A DNA stretch of 64,000 nucleotides, taken from assembly GCF_900168015.1 (NCBI RefSeq), contig NZ_FUYR01000001.1, positions 1,941,109 through 2,005,108 on the forward strand. The letters are read 5' to 3'. The DNA comes from Daejeonella lutea (GTDB lineage: Bacteria > Bacteroidota > Bacteroidia > Sphingobacteriales > Sphingobacteriaceae). Shown here one piece after another: positions 17,555 through 26,478 of the stretch (its first letter is position 1; each line of letters begins with the position of its first letter). The notes beneath the pieces are model-generated. The model had not been told where the DNA came from and made no database searches. It saw nothing but the letters and a program-made list of their open reading frames with translations. Made by a program: the position numbers and the translations under genes.

Positions 17555-17688
17555 TTAGTATTTAGTATTGAGTATCAAGTATAAAGACAAATCCCAATTA
17601 CCCGATACGTATATTCTTAACAATTTGCTTCCAGTCGTGATAGCCTGACTGCCGGCAGACAGGCTCATACCTGATAGCAGATACCTAG
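17555..17688. repeat. Heptad inverted-repeat element (GTATxxA type) with embedded palindrome
   Basis: Left arm about 17558-17584 is four 7-nt units (AGTATTT, AGTATTG, AGTATCA, AGTATAA). Right arm about 17667-17687 holds TCATACC, TGATAGC, AGATACC, roughly complementary to the left. Between them, at 17643-17664, is a near-perfect 22-bp palindrome centred on CTGCCGGCAG. The element fills the gap between two minus-strand genes. Confidence 0.6.
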
Positions 17689-17689
17689 C

Positions 17690-18127
17690 CTATTCTTCCG
17701 TTACCTCTATCCCCAGGATCTTATCACCTTGACGGATATCATCTACAACATCAACATTTTCAATAACCTTACCAAAACAAGTATGGTTGCGGTCAAGATG
17801 TGAAGTATTATTCCTGCTATGGCAGATGAAAAACTGAGAACCACCTGTATTACGACCAGCGTGAGCCATAGAAAGTACTCCCCGATCGTGATACTGATTA
17901 TCGCCTGTAAGCTCACAATCAATCTGGTATCCCGGTCCACCAGCACCTGTTCCTGTCGGGTCACCACCCTGGATCACGAAATCATTTATCACACGGTGGA
18001 ATGTTACTCCATCATAATAACCTTCTTTAGCTAATTTCAGAAAATTTGCAACTGTGTTAGGCGCATCTTTATCGTAAAACTGCACAGTCATGTCACCTTT
18101 CTCGGTTTTTATAATTGCTTTGCTCAT
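17690..18127 (-). CDS. Cyclophilin-type peptidyl-prolyl cis-trans isomerase
   Basis: 145 aa cyclophilin, cytosolic (no signal peptide). Active-site motifs present: TFHRVINDFVIQGGDPTGTG (about residues 42-61, catalytic Arg), MAHAGRNTGGSQFFICHS (about 87-104) and LDRNHTCFGKVIENVDVVDDI near 113-133. Short bacterial type similar to PpiB. Catalyses proline isomerisation during folding. ATG at 18127; a TAACTTTG promoter element lies 26 nt upstream. It could read through to DUF5606 downstream, though a heptad element lies between. Confidence 0.94.
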   Translation of the reverse strand: MSKAIIKTEKGDMTVQFYDKDAPNTVANFLKLAKEGYYDGVTFHRVINDFVIQGGDPTGTGAGGPGYQIDCELTGDNQYHDRGVLSMAHAGRNTGGSQFFICHSRNNTSHLDRNHTCFGKVIENVDVVDDIRQGDKILGIEVTEE

Positions 18128-18152
18128 ATGTGTATTTGCTTTGAATGGAGGA

Positions 18153-18160
18153 CAAAGTTA
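18153..18160 (-). promoter_or_regulatory. -7 element for the cyclophilin gene
   Basis: Reverse-strand TAACTTTG is a full match to TAnnTTTG. TTC lies 19 nt upstream (one mismatch to TTG). Expected leader of about 20 nt before the ATG at 18127. Confidence 0.55.
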
Positions 18161-18241
18161 ATTATTTAAGCCAATTGATGAAATTCTTCAAATATCTTCT
18201 GCTTTTTATAACTTTATAAGACTCGAATACGTTTATTGAAT

Positions 18242-19504
18242 ATGCTTAGGATTAGATTAACGTTTCTCTTCATACTTATTACAGCTATCTCCCGGGCATC
18301 CTCTATCCTGATCCCGATGGATGAGGAACAGAAGAATCACTTAAAGGCATACGGTATTACTTTCTGGACATTAAAGAATGGCTTAGAGGCCGATTGGCTT
18401 TTAAATTATCGTGGAGGAAGTTTTCTAATTAAATATTCCCAGGCCTTAGAGTCTGAATGTAAAATACGCGGGGTCTCTTATGACGTGGTTCCAGATGCTA
18501 AAGTAAACTCCATTCTGAACGAGATCACCGACCCTTCCGTTAATATGGAACTGGTTAAACTCGAAAAAGCTCCCAAGGTTGCGGTTTATTCACCTAAGAA
18601 CAAACTACCCTGGGACGACGCGGTTACAATGGTGCTTACATATGCCGAGATACCTTATGACATCATTTACGATGACGAGGTGCTAAAGGGAGATTTGCCT
18701 AAATATGACTGGCTGCATCTTCATCATGAAGACTTTACGGGACAGTACAATCGTTTCTGGGGGAATTATAAAAATTCCAGCTGGTATATTGAAGATGTGA
18801 AGATTCAGGAAGAAACAGCGAAACGAAACGGTTTCAAAAAGGTATCGACAATGAAATTGAGTGTAGCGCAATCCATCCGCGATTTTTGTGCAGGTGGCGG
18901 ATTTATGTTTGCGATGTGCTCTGGTCCTGAAACATTTGATATTTCGCTCGCTGCTAATGGGCTCGATATTGTTGAACGTATGTTTGATGGCGATGGCTCT
19001 GATCCACAGGCCCAGGCAAAACTGGATTTTAACCAGACATTTGCTTTTCAAAACTTTAAGCTAGACCTCAATCCGGCCAGCAATGAATTTTCTAATATAG
19101 ATGTTCCTCAGAGCAGGGATCTGTCACTCAATCAGAGTAACGACTTTTTCACCCTTTTTGACTTTTCCGCCAAGTGGGACATTGTTCCAGCCATGCTCAC
19201 GCAAAGCCACGATAAAGTTATTAAAGGATTTATGGGTCAAACCACAGCCTTCCGCAAAAGCCTTATCAAACCTCATGTATTAGTAATGGGAGAAACTAAA
19301 ACAGCCGATGAAGCACGTTACATACACGGGGAGTTTGGGAAAGGACAATGGACTTTCTATGGTGGGCACGATCCCGAGGATTATCGTCATCTCGTTGGCG
19401 ATCCCCCTACAGATCTCAATCTGCATCCAAATTCTCCGGGTTACAGACTTATTTTAAATAACGTGTTATTCCCTGCTGCTAAGAAGAAGAAGCAGAAAAC
19501 CTAA
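18242..19504 (+). CDS. Conserved secreted protein (annotated elsewhere as 'asparagine synthetase B')
   Basis: 420 aa. It belongs to a strongly conserved Bacteroidetes family usually labelled asparagine synthetase B, but there is no visible Ntn glutaminase cysteine start or PP-loop synthetase motif, so that label looks unfounded. N-terminal signal (MLRIRLTFLFILITAISRASS), then ILIPMDEEQKNHLKAYGITFW, WLLNYRGGSFL, APKVAVYSPKNKLPWDDAV, LHHEDFTGQY, CAGGGFMFAMCSGPE (Gly-rich, possibly a nucleophile-elbow-like or amidotransferase-like turn with Cys), IHGEFGKGQWTFYGGHDPEDY and C-terminal NNVLFPAAKKKKQKT. The fold may resemble a class I glutamine-amidotransferase/ThuA-type domain; this is inference. 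The frame opens two codons earlier at a TTG; ATG 18242 is preferred. Confidence 0.85.
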   Translation: MLRIRLTFLFILITAISRASSILIPMDEEQKNHLKAYGITFWTLKNGLEADWLLNYRGGSFLIKYSQALESECKIRGVSYDVVPDAKVNSILNEITDPSVNMELVKLEKAPKVAVYSPKNKLPWDDAVTMVLTYAEIPYDIIYDDEVLKGDLPKYDWLHLHHEDFTGQYNRFWGNYKNSSWYIEDVKIQEETAKRNGFKKVSTMKLSVAQSIRDFCAGGGFMFAMCSGPETFDISLAANGLDIVERMFDGDGSDPQAQAKLDFNQTFAFQNFKLDLNPASNEFSNIDVPQSRDLSLNQSNDFFTLFDFSAKWDIVPAMLTQSHDKVIKGFMGQTTAFRKSLIKPHVLVMGETKTADEARYIHGEFGKGQWTFYGGHDPEDYRHLVGDPPTDLNLHPNSPGYRLILNNVLFPAAKKKKQKT

Positions 19505-19618
19505 GGGATCCGGGGAGCGAGCTTTGAGTTGCAAGCTACTTGCAATCGATAATCAAATTTCGTTTTATGAGGCCCCAAGGAGTGCTAAAGATTGCTACTC
19601 GAATATCATCTCTCGTGG

Positions 19619-21592
19619 CTAATTATAAAATTTCCAGCTCACCGCAAATTTCAAAAGTGCATCCTGCATCGGATAGCCTCTGACAGTATAATATCCTCGT
19701 GAAAATAGGTTCTGGTTAGCGTAGTCGTATTTAATAAATAAGTTAGTGCGTTTTAAAGTCGCTTTTACCCAAACATCCACTACCGGGTAAGTTGAATATT
19801 CGAGGCCCCGGTTATCATTGTAGAACTGGCTTACGTTAATGGCGTAGGCAGGAGCCTTAAATGGGGTATTAAATCGCAAGTCAAAACCAACATTGGTATA
19901 CAACACTTTAAACAGTTTTGAAGCATAGTAGAGGCTGTTATACATATAGATTTCGGGAGTCCGCAACACATCTTGAAAATCTGTTTTCTGGTAAACAATG
20001 TAATTATCAAGATTGAATCTGCGAAACCTGAAATTTTTCGTCAGAGTAAGTTTCAGCAGGTTAATGTTCGAGTCAAACTGGGCAGGCTCTATAGTTTGTA
20101 CCCTCGATGTTTCCTTGTAATATAAATAGTCACTTACCAGAAAGTATTCCGCTTTGCCCGACATCCTGAACTTCGGATTTTCATAAAGGAAAGATAGGTT
20201 ATTGATTTTAGAATTACTAAAGTTCCGCTCCCAGGTGTGATACTGGTAATTCACACGTTCGTACATCTGTTCGGGAGACTTACTCTGGGTATAGGCTCCG
20301 AGAACTATCCTTCCAATTGATTTACTGAGGAGAAAATTTGCTTTAGCTTCATGGAGAAAATCACCAAAGTTCTCGCCCTGCATAATCTGTTGGAGATCAG
20401 CGTCGATACCCAATTTATCACTAAACCTATAAGCGATGCCAGCTTTCAATGTGGTATTTGAAAAATTCTTTTTATAATCCATCTGCTCATAATGATAGAT
20501 ATCATTTTGCACACCAAGATCCAATTTTGCCTCATTTTTCAGAAAGCTGACCGCTTTGCTTCTTAGATAAAAGCCGTAGTTAAATTCATTGCGAAGATTA
20601 TTGACAATCGTCGAATCATTAGTTTTGATATAATCCTGAGAAGGTAGAATAGGGAATGCATCGAAAATGTCTTCCTCATTTCTGTAAAAACGATAGCGAT
20701 CTCGGGTATATGAAAGCGAGTGTGAAACCCGTTGTGTAGGAAGGATTTTCTCTGATCCGTTCTCACCGGGCAAACTGTCCTTTCTTCCCAAATAGTAATA
20801 TTGTTTTAAAAAATATTGTGTTCTTCGCCATGTCTGCATCGGCCGGTCATCTCCTATCCCGGATAATCGAACTGTTTCCCCATTCTTTGCGATTGAGTTC
20901 CCCTTAAATATTGTATCATTTATTGTCGAGCCATTCTCGCCAGCCTTTATTTTATTAAAAAGTATGTCGCCGATAATATTATATCGCTTGTTAGGAGATT
21001 CATACCACGCAAATATAGCCGCGTTCAGATGATCGTTTTTTTGATTTGTATACAGTCCATCTCCTCCTAATCGATTGAAGTTAGCACCTACATTCAAATT
21101 GGGTTTTACATTTTGCGAATGAGTAACCTTGAACGTCTGTTCGACAGTCTTACCGTTAACATAATATAATTCAGTGTAGGGTGTCTTAGCACGATAAAAT
21201 CGAACAGAGTCTTGAATTAACCGATAAAGATCCAGGGAATGAAATCCAGCGTCAAATCCAATAGTTTTTGAAGGTCTGAAGAGCATTTCCCGATAAGCGA
21301 TCCCATTACTGCCAAGACCAATGGTGGGGTTATCGGGCTGGTATAACGGACTGTAATTTTGAAAATTAGCCAGGGTCGTATCAATGGCGATTGTCTGGGT
21401 ACCCTCTCGGAAAAGCTTCAGATTCGTATACCGGATGAACTTGGATGTGTAAACAATGGAATCCATGGACGATTCTTCCTTTAACCGCAGGGAGTCCAGG
21501 CTCATGGTACTGCCAGCTCGCTGAGGGTCTTGTCCAAAGACGTCAATCACGTAAAGTGAAACAAGTAGTAATGAGATTAAATACTTAATCAT
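19619..21592 (-). CDS. Putative outer-membrane porin (Porin_10-like)
   Basis: 657 aa. Signal peptide MIKYLISLLLVSLYVIDVFG followed by a long run of amphipathic beta strands rich in Tyr, Phe, Asn and Arg, ending in Tyr-Asn after VSWKFYN, with the aromatic end region typical of outer-membrane barrels. The overall pattern (early FRPSKTIGFDAGFHSLDLYRL, many YNxxGDxxFNK segments) fits the putative porin family PF14121 common in Bacteroidetes. Its start overlaps the end of the PNP gene by 8 nt, so lpxK-PNP-porin appears to be one transcript. Substrate unknown; possibly nucleosides, given the neighbour. Confidence 0.8.
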   Translation of the reverse strand: MIKYLISLLLVSLYVIDVFGQDPQRAGSTMSLDSLRLKEESSMDSIVYTSKFIRYTNLKLFREGTQTIAIDTTLANFQNYSPLYQPDNPTIGLGSNGIAYREMLFRPSKTIGFDAGFHSLDLYRLIQDSVRFYRAKTPYTELYYVNGKTVEQTFKVTHSQNVKPNLNVGANFNRLGGDGLYTNQKNDHLNAAIFAWYESPNKRYNIIGDILFNKIKAGENGSTINDTIFKGNSIAKNGETVRLSGIGDDRPMQTWRRTQYFLKQYYYLGRKDSLPGENGSEKILPTQRVSHSLSYTRDRYRFYRNEEDIFDAFPILPSQDYIKTNDSTIVNNLRNEFNYGFYLRSKAVSFLKNEAKLDLGVQNDIYHYEQMDYKKNFSNTTLKAGIAYRFSDKLGIDADLQQIMQGENFGDFLHEAKANFLLSKSIGRIVLGAYTQSKSPEQMYERVNYQYHTWERNFSNSKINNLSFLYENPKFRMSGKAEYFLVSDYLYYKETSRVQTIEPAQFDSNINLLKLTLTKNFRFRRFNLDNYIVYQKTDFQDVLRTPEIYMYNSLYYASKLFKVLYTNVGFDLRFNTPFKAPAYAINVSQFYNDNRGLEYSTYPVVDVWVKATLKRTNLFIKYDYANQNLFSRGYYTVRGYPMQDALLKFAVSWKFYN

Positions 21593-22406
21593 GTAATTCC
21601 AGAAGTAGCTCCTTTAATATGATGGTCATTTTGGGCTCTGCTTCCGTTGCAGTTTTGATGATCTCTTCCAAAGAAACAGCTTGCAAGGTATCTGGAAAGC
21701 CTTCATCAGTAAGCACAGAAATCGCAAAAACCGGCAAAGACATATGATTGGCAACGATCACCTCCGGCACGGTACTCATTCCAACTGCATCGCCTCCAAT
21801 GGTCCTTAGAAACTTATACTCTGCACGTGTCTCCAAATTTGGTCCGTTAACCGCAACATAAACTCCCTGATGGCACGTGATGTTGTTCTTTTTTGCAATT
21901 TTCATTGCCGCCGAAATCATGTTCTTATTGTACGGTTCGCTCATATCCGGGAAACGCGGACCCAGGTTTTCGGAATTTCTTCCCCGTAAAGGATTATCAG
22001 TTTGGAGGTTGATATGATCGTCAATAATCATCAGATCGCCTTTCCGAAAATCAGGATTAAGCGCACCGCTTGCATTCGAAACAATTAATTTCGAAATGCC
22101 CAGCATCTTCATCACACGTACAGGAAAGGTAATTTGCTTCATATCATACCCCTCATAGTAGTGTAGCCTGCCTTGCATCGCTACTACCCGTTTGCCACTA
22201 AGCGTTCCGAAGATCAAACGTCCGGAATGAAATTCGAGCGTGGAAATTGGGAAATTGGGTATATTAGAATACATCAATTTATGCTCAATCTCGATATCAT
22301 CAACAAGGGCTCCAAGTCCAGTCCCCAGAATTATTCCAACTTCAGGTTCAAAATCTCCTATTTTATTCTTTATATATTCAGTGGTCAACTGTAGGTTCTG
22401 CTGCAT
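21585..22406 (-). CDS. punA: Purine-nucleoside phosphorylase
   Basis: 273 aa, trimeric PNP family: phosphorolysis of purine nucleosides to base and ribose-1-phosphate. Visible motifs: GTGLGALVDDIE (phosphate loop, about 29-40), FHSGRLIFGTLSGKRVVAMQGRLHYYEGY (about 58-86, with phosphate-binding Arg/His), VSNASGALN (about 112-120), and GGDAVGMSTVPEVIVANHM (about 203-221) with the Met and Asn/Glu region for ribose and base. Length is standard. Its 5' end overlaps lpxK by 29 bp and its 3' end overlaps the porin start by 8 bp, so translation is probably coupled. Confidence 0.94.
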   Translation of the reverse strand: MQQNLQLTTEYIKNKIGDFEPEVGIILGTGLGALVDDIEIEHKLMYSNIPNFPISTLEFHSGRLIFGTLSGKRVVAMQGRLHYYEGYDMKQITFPVRVMKMLGISKLIVSNASGALNPDFRKGDLMIIDDHINLQTDNPLRGRNSENLGPRFPDMSEPYNKNMISAAMKIAKKNNITCHQGVYVAVNGPNLETRAEYKFLRTIGGDAVGMSTVPEVIVANHMSLPVFAISVLTDEGFPDTLQAVSLEEIIKTATEAEPKMTIILKELLLELHD

Positions 22407-23442
22407 ACTTTTCTATTAATTCGTTAAAACGAGCCTTTTCCGGCTCATGGATCTCAGCCTCTACCGGCAAGTAGTAAACCGGCAAACTCTTCAAAAGTTC
22501 TTGAACTTCAGCAGATCCCAATCGCTGAGCGTCCTTTTCTGTAGTGATGATGATCTTATCTTCAGCATGAGCTGAATTGAAAGCCTGCACAAGTTTACTG
22601 ATATTTTTTTTGTTGAAGTTGTGATGGTCTGCATACTTGTGATGGGTTACAAGCTGCGTATAGCCTCCAATTTCAGATAATAGAGGCGCAGGATTGGCTA
22701 TCCCGGTAAGTAGAATAATCTGAGTTGTGACTTTTATCGATAACAGAGTGCGTTCCTCCATATCACAATTAAATGGTTTCAAATTTCCATACTCCAGATA
22801 CGAGTAAAAAATTTCCTGCTGGTTTCTCGGCTTAACCATACTCAATATTTCCTGTCGGTCAGCCTGATCCAATCCTGGAGGCGTTTTCGTAATCACCAGG
22901 ATATCTGCCCGATCCTTTTCCCAAACAGGCTCTCTCAAATCACCAGCTGGGAGAAGCATTTTAAAATTGGAAATGCTGTTATAGTCGAAAAGCAAAATAC
23001 TCAAACCGGGCCTGAGTTTTCTGTGCTGATACGCATCATCCAGGATTACCAGCTCATGATCGGTACGAAGCCGTTTAATTGCATCTACCCTATTCTCGCA
23101 TACAGCGACAGTTATATCCTTGAACTTTCGTTTAAATTGCAGGGGTTCATCACCGGTTTCAGTGCTTAATGAACTTTGTTCCACCAGGCGAAAGCCTTTT
23201 GACCGTCTCCCATAACCTCTGCTCAACGTTGATATTTTGTATTTGTCTTTAAGTAATCGTACCAGGTATTCGGTCATCGGACTTTTTCCTGACCCACCAA
23301 CGGATAAATTGCCTACTGAAATAATTGGAATATCAAATTCGGTAGACTTCAGCACACCCAGGTCAAATGCAAGATTACGGGCCATTACCCCGAGGCCATA
23401 AATTAAAGAGAAAGGAAATAGAAGCAATCTAAACGGTTTCAT
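22378..23442 (-). CDS. lpxK: Tetraacyldisaccharide 4'-kinase
   Basis: 354 aa from ATG 23442; phosphorylates the lipid A disaccharide at the inner membrane. P-loop ISVGNLSVGGSGKSPMTE (about residues 35-52) and the family signature LDDAYQHRKLRPGLSILLFD (about 129-148) are complete; N-terminal FRLLLFPFSLIYGLGVMARN is the usual membrane-associated helix. The open frame extends to 23481, but a full -7 element (TATTTTTG, 23459-23466) lies inside that extension, so the transcript would start downstream of it. First gene of the lpxK-PNP-porin cluster. Confidence 0.93.
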   Translation of the reverse strand: MKPFRLLLFPFSLIYGLGVMARNLAFDLGVLKSTEFDIPIISVGNLSVGGSGKSPMTEYLVRLLKDKYKISTLSRGYGRRSKGFRLVEQSSLSTETGDEPLQFKRKFKDITVAVCENRVDAIKRLRTDHELVILDDAYQHRKLRPGLSILLFDYNSISNFKMLLPAGDLREPVWEKDRADILVITKTPPGLDQADRQEILSMVKPRNQQEIFYSYLEYGNLKPFNCDMEERTLLSIKVTTQIILLTGIANPAPLLSEIGGYTQLVTHHKYADHHNFNKKNISKLVQAFNSAHAEDKIIITTEKDAQRLGSAEVQELLKSLPVYYLPVEAEIHEPEKARFNELIEKYAAEPTVDH

Positions 23443-23458
23443 AAAATTCGGCTTAGCA

Positions 23459-23466
23459 CAAAAATA
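23459..23466 (-). promoter_or_regulatory. -7 element for lpxK
   Basis: Reverse-strand TATTTTTG matches TAnnTTTG. The start would be about 23452, a leader of roughly 10 nt to ATG 23442. This helps to reject the longer lpxK frame. The -33 part is weak. Confidence 0.5.
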
Positions 23467-23636
23467 CACTTTTGAATTCAACCAGATATTTAGGATATTT
23501 CACTACTTTGAAATAAAAAAAACTATCAAGAGACTTTATGATTTTGCCAGCCCATATAAGCAGCTGGATTTAAATCATGATAACCCTGCTTAGCAACAGG
23601 AAGTTTAAAGTCCTTAAAAATAAACTATATAAACAG

Positions 23637-24548
23637 ATGAAAATTTCTATTGCAATTGCCTGCATTCTTGTCACCAGCTTAACTCTAACAGCTCAAGTAA
23701 AAACTGATCGTAAATTAAAAGTGAAACTGGAGGAGCTGGTAAAGGGATTTCAGGGTGATGTAGGGATCTATGTTCAGAATTTAAAAACCGGCCGGATCGC
23801 CGAAATCAATGCTGATACGATCTTCCCAACAGCCAGCATGATAAAGGTTCCCATTATGTGCGGTGTATTCGATAAAATAGAAAAAGGTAAGCTTAAATAC
23901 GATGAAAACCTCATATATAAAGATAGTTTGTTATATGCTGGTGAAGATATTCTCGGGTCGTTTAAAGACGGGGAAAAGATTAAGCTTGGTAAAGTTCAAA
24001 TGCTAAGTATTACCACAAGTGACAACACTGCAAGCTTATGGCTTCAAAAATTTGTTGGGGGTGAAAATATAAATAAGTGGCTTGATGCGAACGGCTTTAA
24101 AAGCACCCGTATGAATTCCCGTACAGCTGGCAGACAGGGCGACTGGCGTAAATATGGCTGGGGCCAAACAACTCCTCGTGAAATGGCTACTCTGGTTAAA
24201 ATGATTCATGAGGGCAAAGCAGTCAGCCCGGCTGCAAGCGAAAGAATGTATAGGAACATGATTCGCATATATTGGGATGCGGAAGCATTATCCCAAATCC
24301 CGCCATATGTTCAGGCGGCATCCAAACAAGGAGCTGTAGATCGTTCCCGCTCGGAAGTGGTACTCGTAAATGCTCCACATGGTGACTATGTATTTTGTAT
24401 AACCACCAAAAATCAAAAAGATACCAGCTGGACACCGGACAACGAAGGCTATCGCCTCATCCGGGGGCTTTCCAGGTTGCTTTGGAACTACTATGAGCCG
24501 AAATCTGAATGGAAACCTGCTCCGGGCGTGGAAAAATACGTTGAATAA
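23637..24548 (+). CDS. Class A beta-lactamase-like serine hydrolase
   Basis: 303 aa from ATG 23637. Signal peptide MKISIAIACILVTSLTLTAQ. Serine motif SxxK is S67-M-I-K70 (TASMIKVP), SDN at 128-130 (TTSDNTA). The KTG triad position is KQG in AASKQGAVDRSRSE, a departure from classical beta-lactamases, though the family is variable here. No typical Glu166-type omega-loop motif is obvious to me (NSRTAGRQGDWRKYGWGQTTPREMA covers that region). It may be a peptidase or transpeptidase-like envelope enzyme instead of a resistance enzyme. The frame opens at 23577 but the preferred Met supplies the signal peptide. Followed by a heptad element. Confidence 0.82.
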   Translation: MKISIAIACILVTSLTLTAQVKTDRKLKVKLEELVKGFQGDVGIYVQNLKTGRIAEINADTIFPTASMIKVPIMCGVFDKIEKGKLKYDENLIYKDSLLYAGEDILGSFKDGEKIKLGKVQMLSITTSDNTASLWLQKFVGGENINKWLDANGFKSTRMNSRTAGRQGDWRKYGWGQTTPREMATLVKMIHEGKAVSPAASERMYRNMIRIYWDAEALSQIPPYVQAASKQGAVDRSRSEVVLVNAPHGDYVFCITTKNQKDTSWTPDNEGYRLIRGLSRLLWNYYEPKSEWKPAPGVEKYVE

Positions 24549-24700
24549 GTAACACGTTGTAAGTTATACGTTTCTTAAACGCTGTGCTACCGGTGGTCGC
24601 TAACTCTTTGCTCTATATGCGCTAACACGTGAATGTATAGCTTATAACTACTATACGCTAGCACGGGGACGTAAAACGTATAACGTACAACTTATAACTT
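24549..24700. repeat. Heptad inverted-repeat element (GTTATAC/GTTATAA type)
   Basis: Left arm about 24552-24573 (CGTTGTA, AGTTATA, CGTTTC) and right arm about 24669-24700 (ACGTAAA, ACGTATA, ACGTACA, ACTTATA) are near reverse complements across about 95 nt. The inner part has further short copies (CTTATAACTA). It occupies the gap before pruA. Confidence 0.75.
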
Positions 24701-24705
24701 TCCCT

Positions 24706-24713
24706 TACCTTTG
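24706..24713 (+). promoter_or_regulatory. -7 element for pruA
   Basis: TACCTTTG matches TAnnTTTG and sits 22 nt before the ATG at 24735, directly after the right arm of a heptad element. No TTG at the -33 position. Confidence 0.55.
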
Positions 24714-24734
24714 CAGTAACTAACACAACCAATT

Positions 24735-26369
24735 ATGTTAAAAGGATTTTTCAACGTGCCGGAACCGGTAAACGAGACTGTATTAAATTATGCTCCTGGA
24801 AGTAGAGAACGGAAACAGCTAAAAGAGGCTATTCTGGAAGCACGGTCAAAAGTTATTGATATACCGATGGTGATAGGCGGCAAAGAAGTAACTACAAGCA
24901 AAAAAGAAAGTATTCATCCGCCACATGATCATAAGCATATCCTTGCTAATTATTCTCAGGGTGAAAAAAAACATGTTACTGATGCGATAAACTCCGCTCT
25001 GAAAGCTAAATCTAACTGGGAAGAACTAGCCTGGGAACAACGCGCTGCCATATTTTTGAAAGCTGCAGATCTGATTGCGGGCCCCTATCGTTATAAACTT
25101 AACGCGGCGACGATGCTCGGGCAGTCGAAAAACGCCTATCAGGCAGAAATAGATTCTGCCTGCGAACTTATAGATTTCCTTCGGTTCAATGTAAAGTATA
25201 TGACCGATATCTATAAACAACAACCTCCCGTTTCACCTCGCGGCGTATGGAATAGGCTCGAACAAAGGCCATTGGAAGGATTTGTGTTTGCCTTAACACC
25301 GTTCAATTTTACAGCAATTGCCGGAAACCTGCCAACTTCTGCCGCAATGATGGGCAATGTTGTAGTTTGGAAGCCAGCAAATACCCAGATCTATTCTGCC
25401 AATGTATTAATGGAGATCTTCCGCGAGGCAGGACTACCTGACGGAGTTATAAACCTCGTATATGTTTCCGGACCAGATGCCGGTGAAGTGATTTTTAATC
25501 ATCCTGATTTCGCTGGTATTCATTTTACGGGTTCCACTGGGGTGTTCCAGGACATCTGGAAAACAATCGGTAATAACATTCACAAATACAAAACCTACCC
25601 GCGTATTGTCGGAGAAACAGGTGGCAAAGATTTTATTCTGGTTCATGGCTCAGCAGACGTAAATGCAGCAAGTACGGCCATTGTCCGTGGTGCATTCGAA
25701 TACCAGGGCCAAAAATGCTCAGCAGCATCGAGAGTATATGTAGCGTCGTCGGTTTGGCCTGCTATAAAGGAACGCGTCCTTGCCGATCTGGCAAATATAA
25801 AAATGGGACCAGTTGAGGATTTCGCCAACTTCGTAAATGCAGTTATTGATGAAAAATCATTCGATAAGTTGGCTAAATATATTGATGCTGCGAAGAAGGA
25901 CAAAAGTCTTGAAATAATAGCTGGCGGAAATTACGACAAATCTAAAGGCTACTTTATAGAACCCACTATCATCCTAACAAAAGACCCGAACTATATCACC
26001 ATGTGCGAAGAGCTTTTCGGACCAGTTCTGACAATTTTCGTTTTTGCCGACAAGGATTTTGAAAAGACTCTTGAACTTGTTGATAATACATCTATTTATG
26101 CGCTTACGGGGGCCGTTATTGCCCAGGATCGCTATGCAATAGCCACTGCAACAAATGCCCTGAGAAACGCAGCTGGAAATTTCTATATAAACGACAAGTG
26201 CACAGGTGCTGTCGTTGGACAACAGCCTTTCGGAGGTGCCAGAGGATCAGGTACAAATGACAAGGCAGGTTCGATGATAAATCTTCTACGTTGGGCCTCT
26301 CCAAGAGCGATAAAGGAAACGTTTGATCCACCAACCGAATACGGGTACCCGTTTTTAGAAAAGGAATAG
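24735..26369 (+). CDS. pruA: L-glutamate gamma-semialdehyde dehydrogenase
   Basis: 544 aa aldehyde dehydrogenase of the 1-pyrroline-5-carboxylate dehydrogenase type, last step of proline catabolism to glutamate (NAD-linked). Motifs: FALTPFNFTAIAGNLPTSAAMMGN (about 177-200), VWKPANTQIYSA, HFTGSTGVFQDIW (about 263-275), catalytic Glu in VGETGGKDF (about 298) and nucleophile Cys in YQGQKCSAASRVYV (about 330). N-terminal MLKGFFNVPEPVNETVLNYAPGS is characteristic of the eukaryote-like/Bacteroidetes stand-alone PruA. No PutA proline dehydrogenase domain is fused. Monocistronic with its own -7 element. Confidence 0.95.
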   Translation: MLKGFFNVPEPVNETVLNYAPGSRERKQLKEAILEARSKVIDIPMVIGGKEVTTSKKESIHPPHDHKHILANYSQGEKKHVTDAINSALKAKSNWEELAWEQRAAIFLKAADLIAGPYRYKLNAATMLGQSKNAYQAEIDSACELIDFLRFNVKYMTDIYKQQPPVSPRGVWNRLEQRPLEGFVFALTPFNFTAIAGNLPTSAAMMGNVVVWKPANTQIYSANVLMEIFREAGLPDGVINLVYVSGPDAGEVIFNHPDFAGIHFTGSTGVFQDIWKTIGNNIHKYKTYPRIVGETGGKDFILVHGSADVNAASTAIVRGAFEYQGQKCSAASRVYVASSVWPAIKERVLADLANIKMGPVEDFANFVNAVIDEKSFDKLAKYIDAAKKDKSLEIIAGGNYDKSKGYFIEPTIILTKDPNYITMCEELFGPVLTIFVFADKDFEKTLELVDNTSIYALTGAVIAQDRYAIATATNALRNAAGNFYINDKCTGAVVGQQPFGGARGSGTNDKAGSMINLLRWASPRAIKETFDPPTEYGYPFLEKE

Positions 26370-26401
26370 TAGGTTTCAACACCCTAATTTCTGTAAAAGC
26401 T

Positions 26402-26432
26402 AAAAAAAGTAAAGGCGTCCTAGGACGCCTTT
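26402..26432 (-). terminator. Terminator between pruA and the SulP gene
   Basis: Perfect palindrome AAAGGCGTCCTAGGACGCCT plus TT at 26411-26432. On the minus strand a run of seven T follows (26402-26408), placing it 47 bp after the SulP stop. On the plus strand only three T follow, so it serves pruA less well. Confidence 0.82.
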
Positions 26433-26478
26433 ACCATTCAACTAAACTAAAACCCGGTTTCCCGGACATTTTTAACCC

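Noticed and set aside
23443..23481. Upstream start for lpxK (MNSKVYF)
   Set aside because: A full -7 promoter element lies inside this extension, so it is unlikely to be transcribed.
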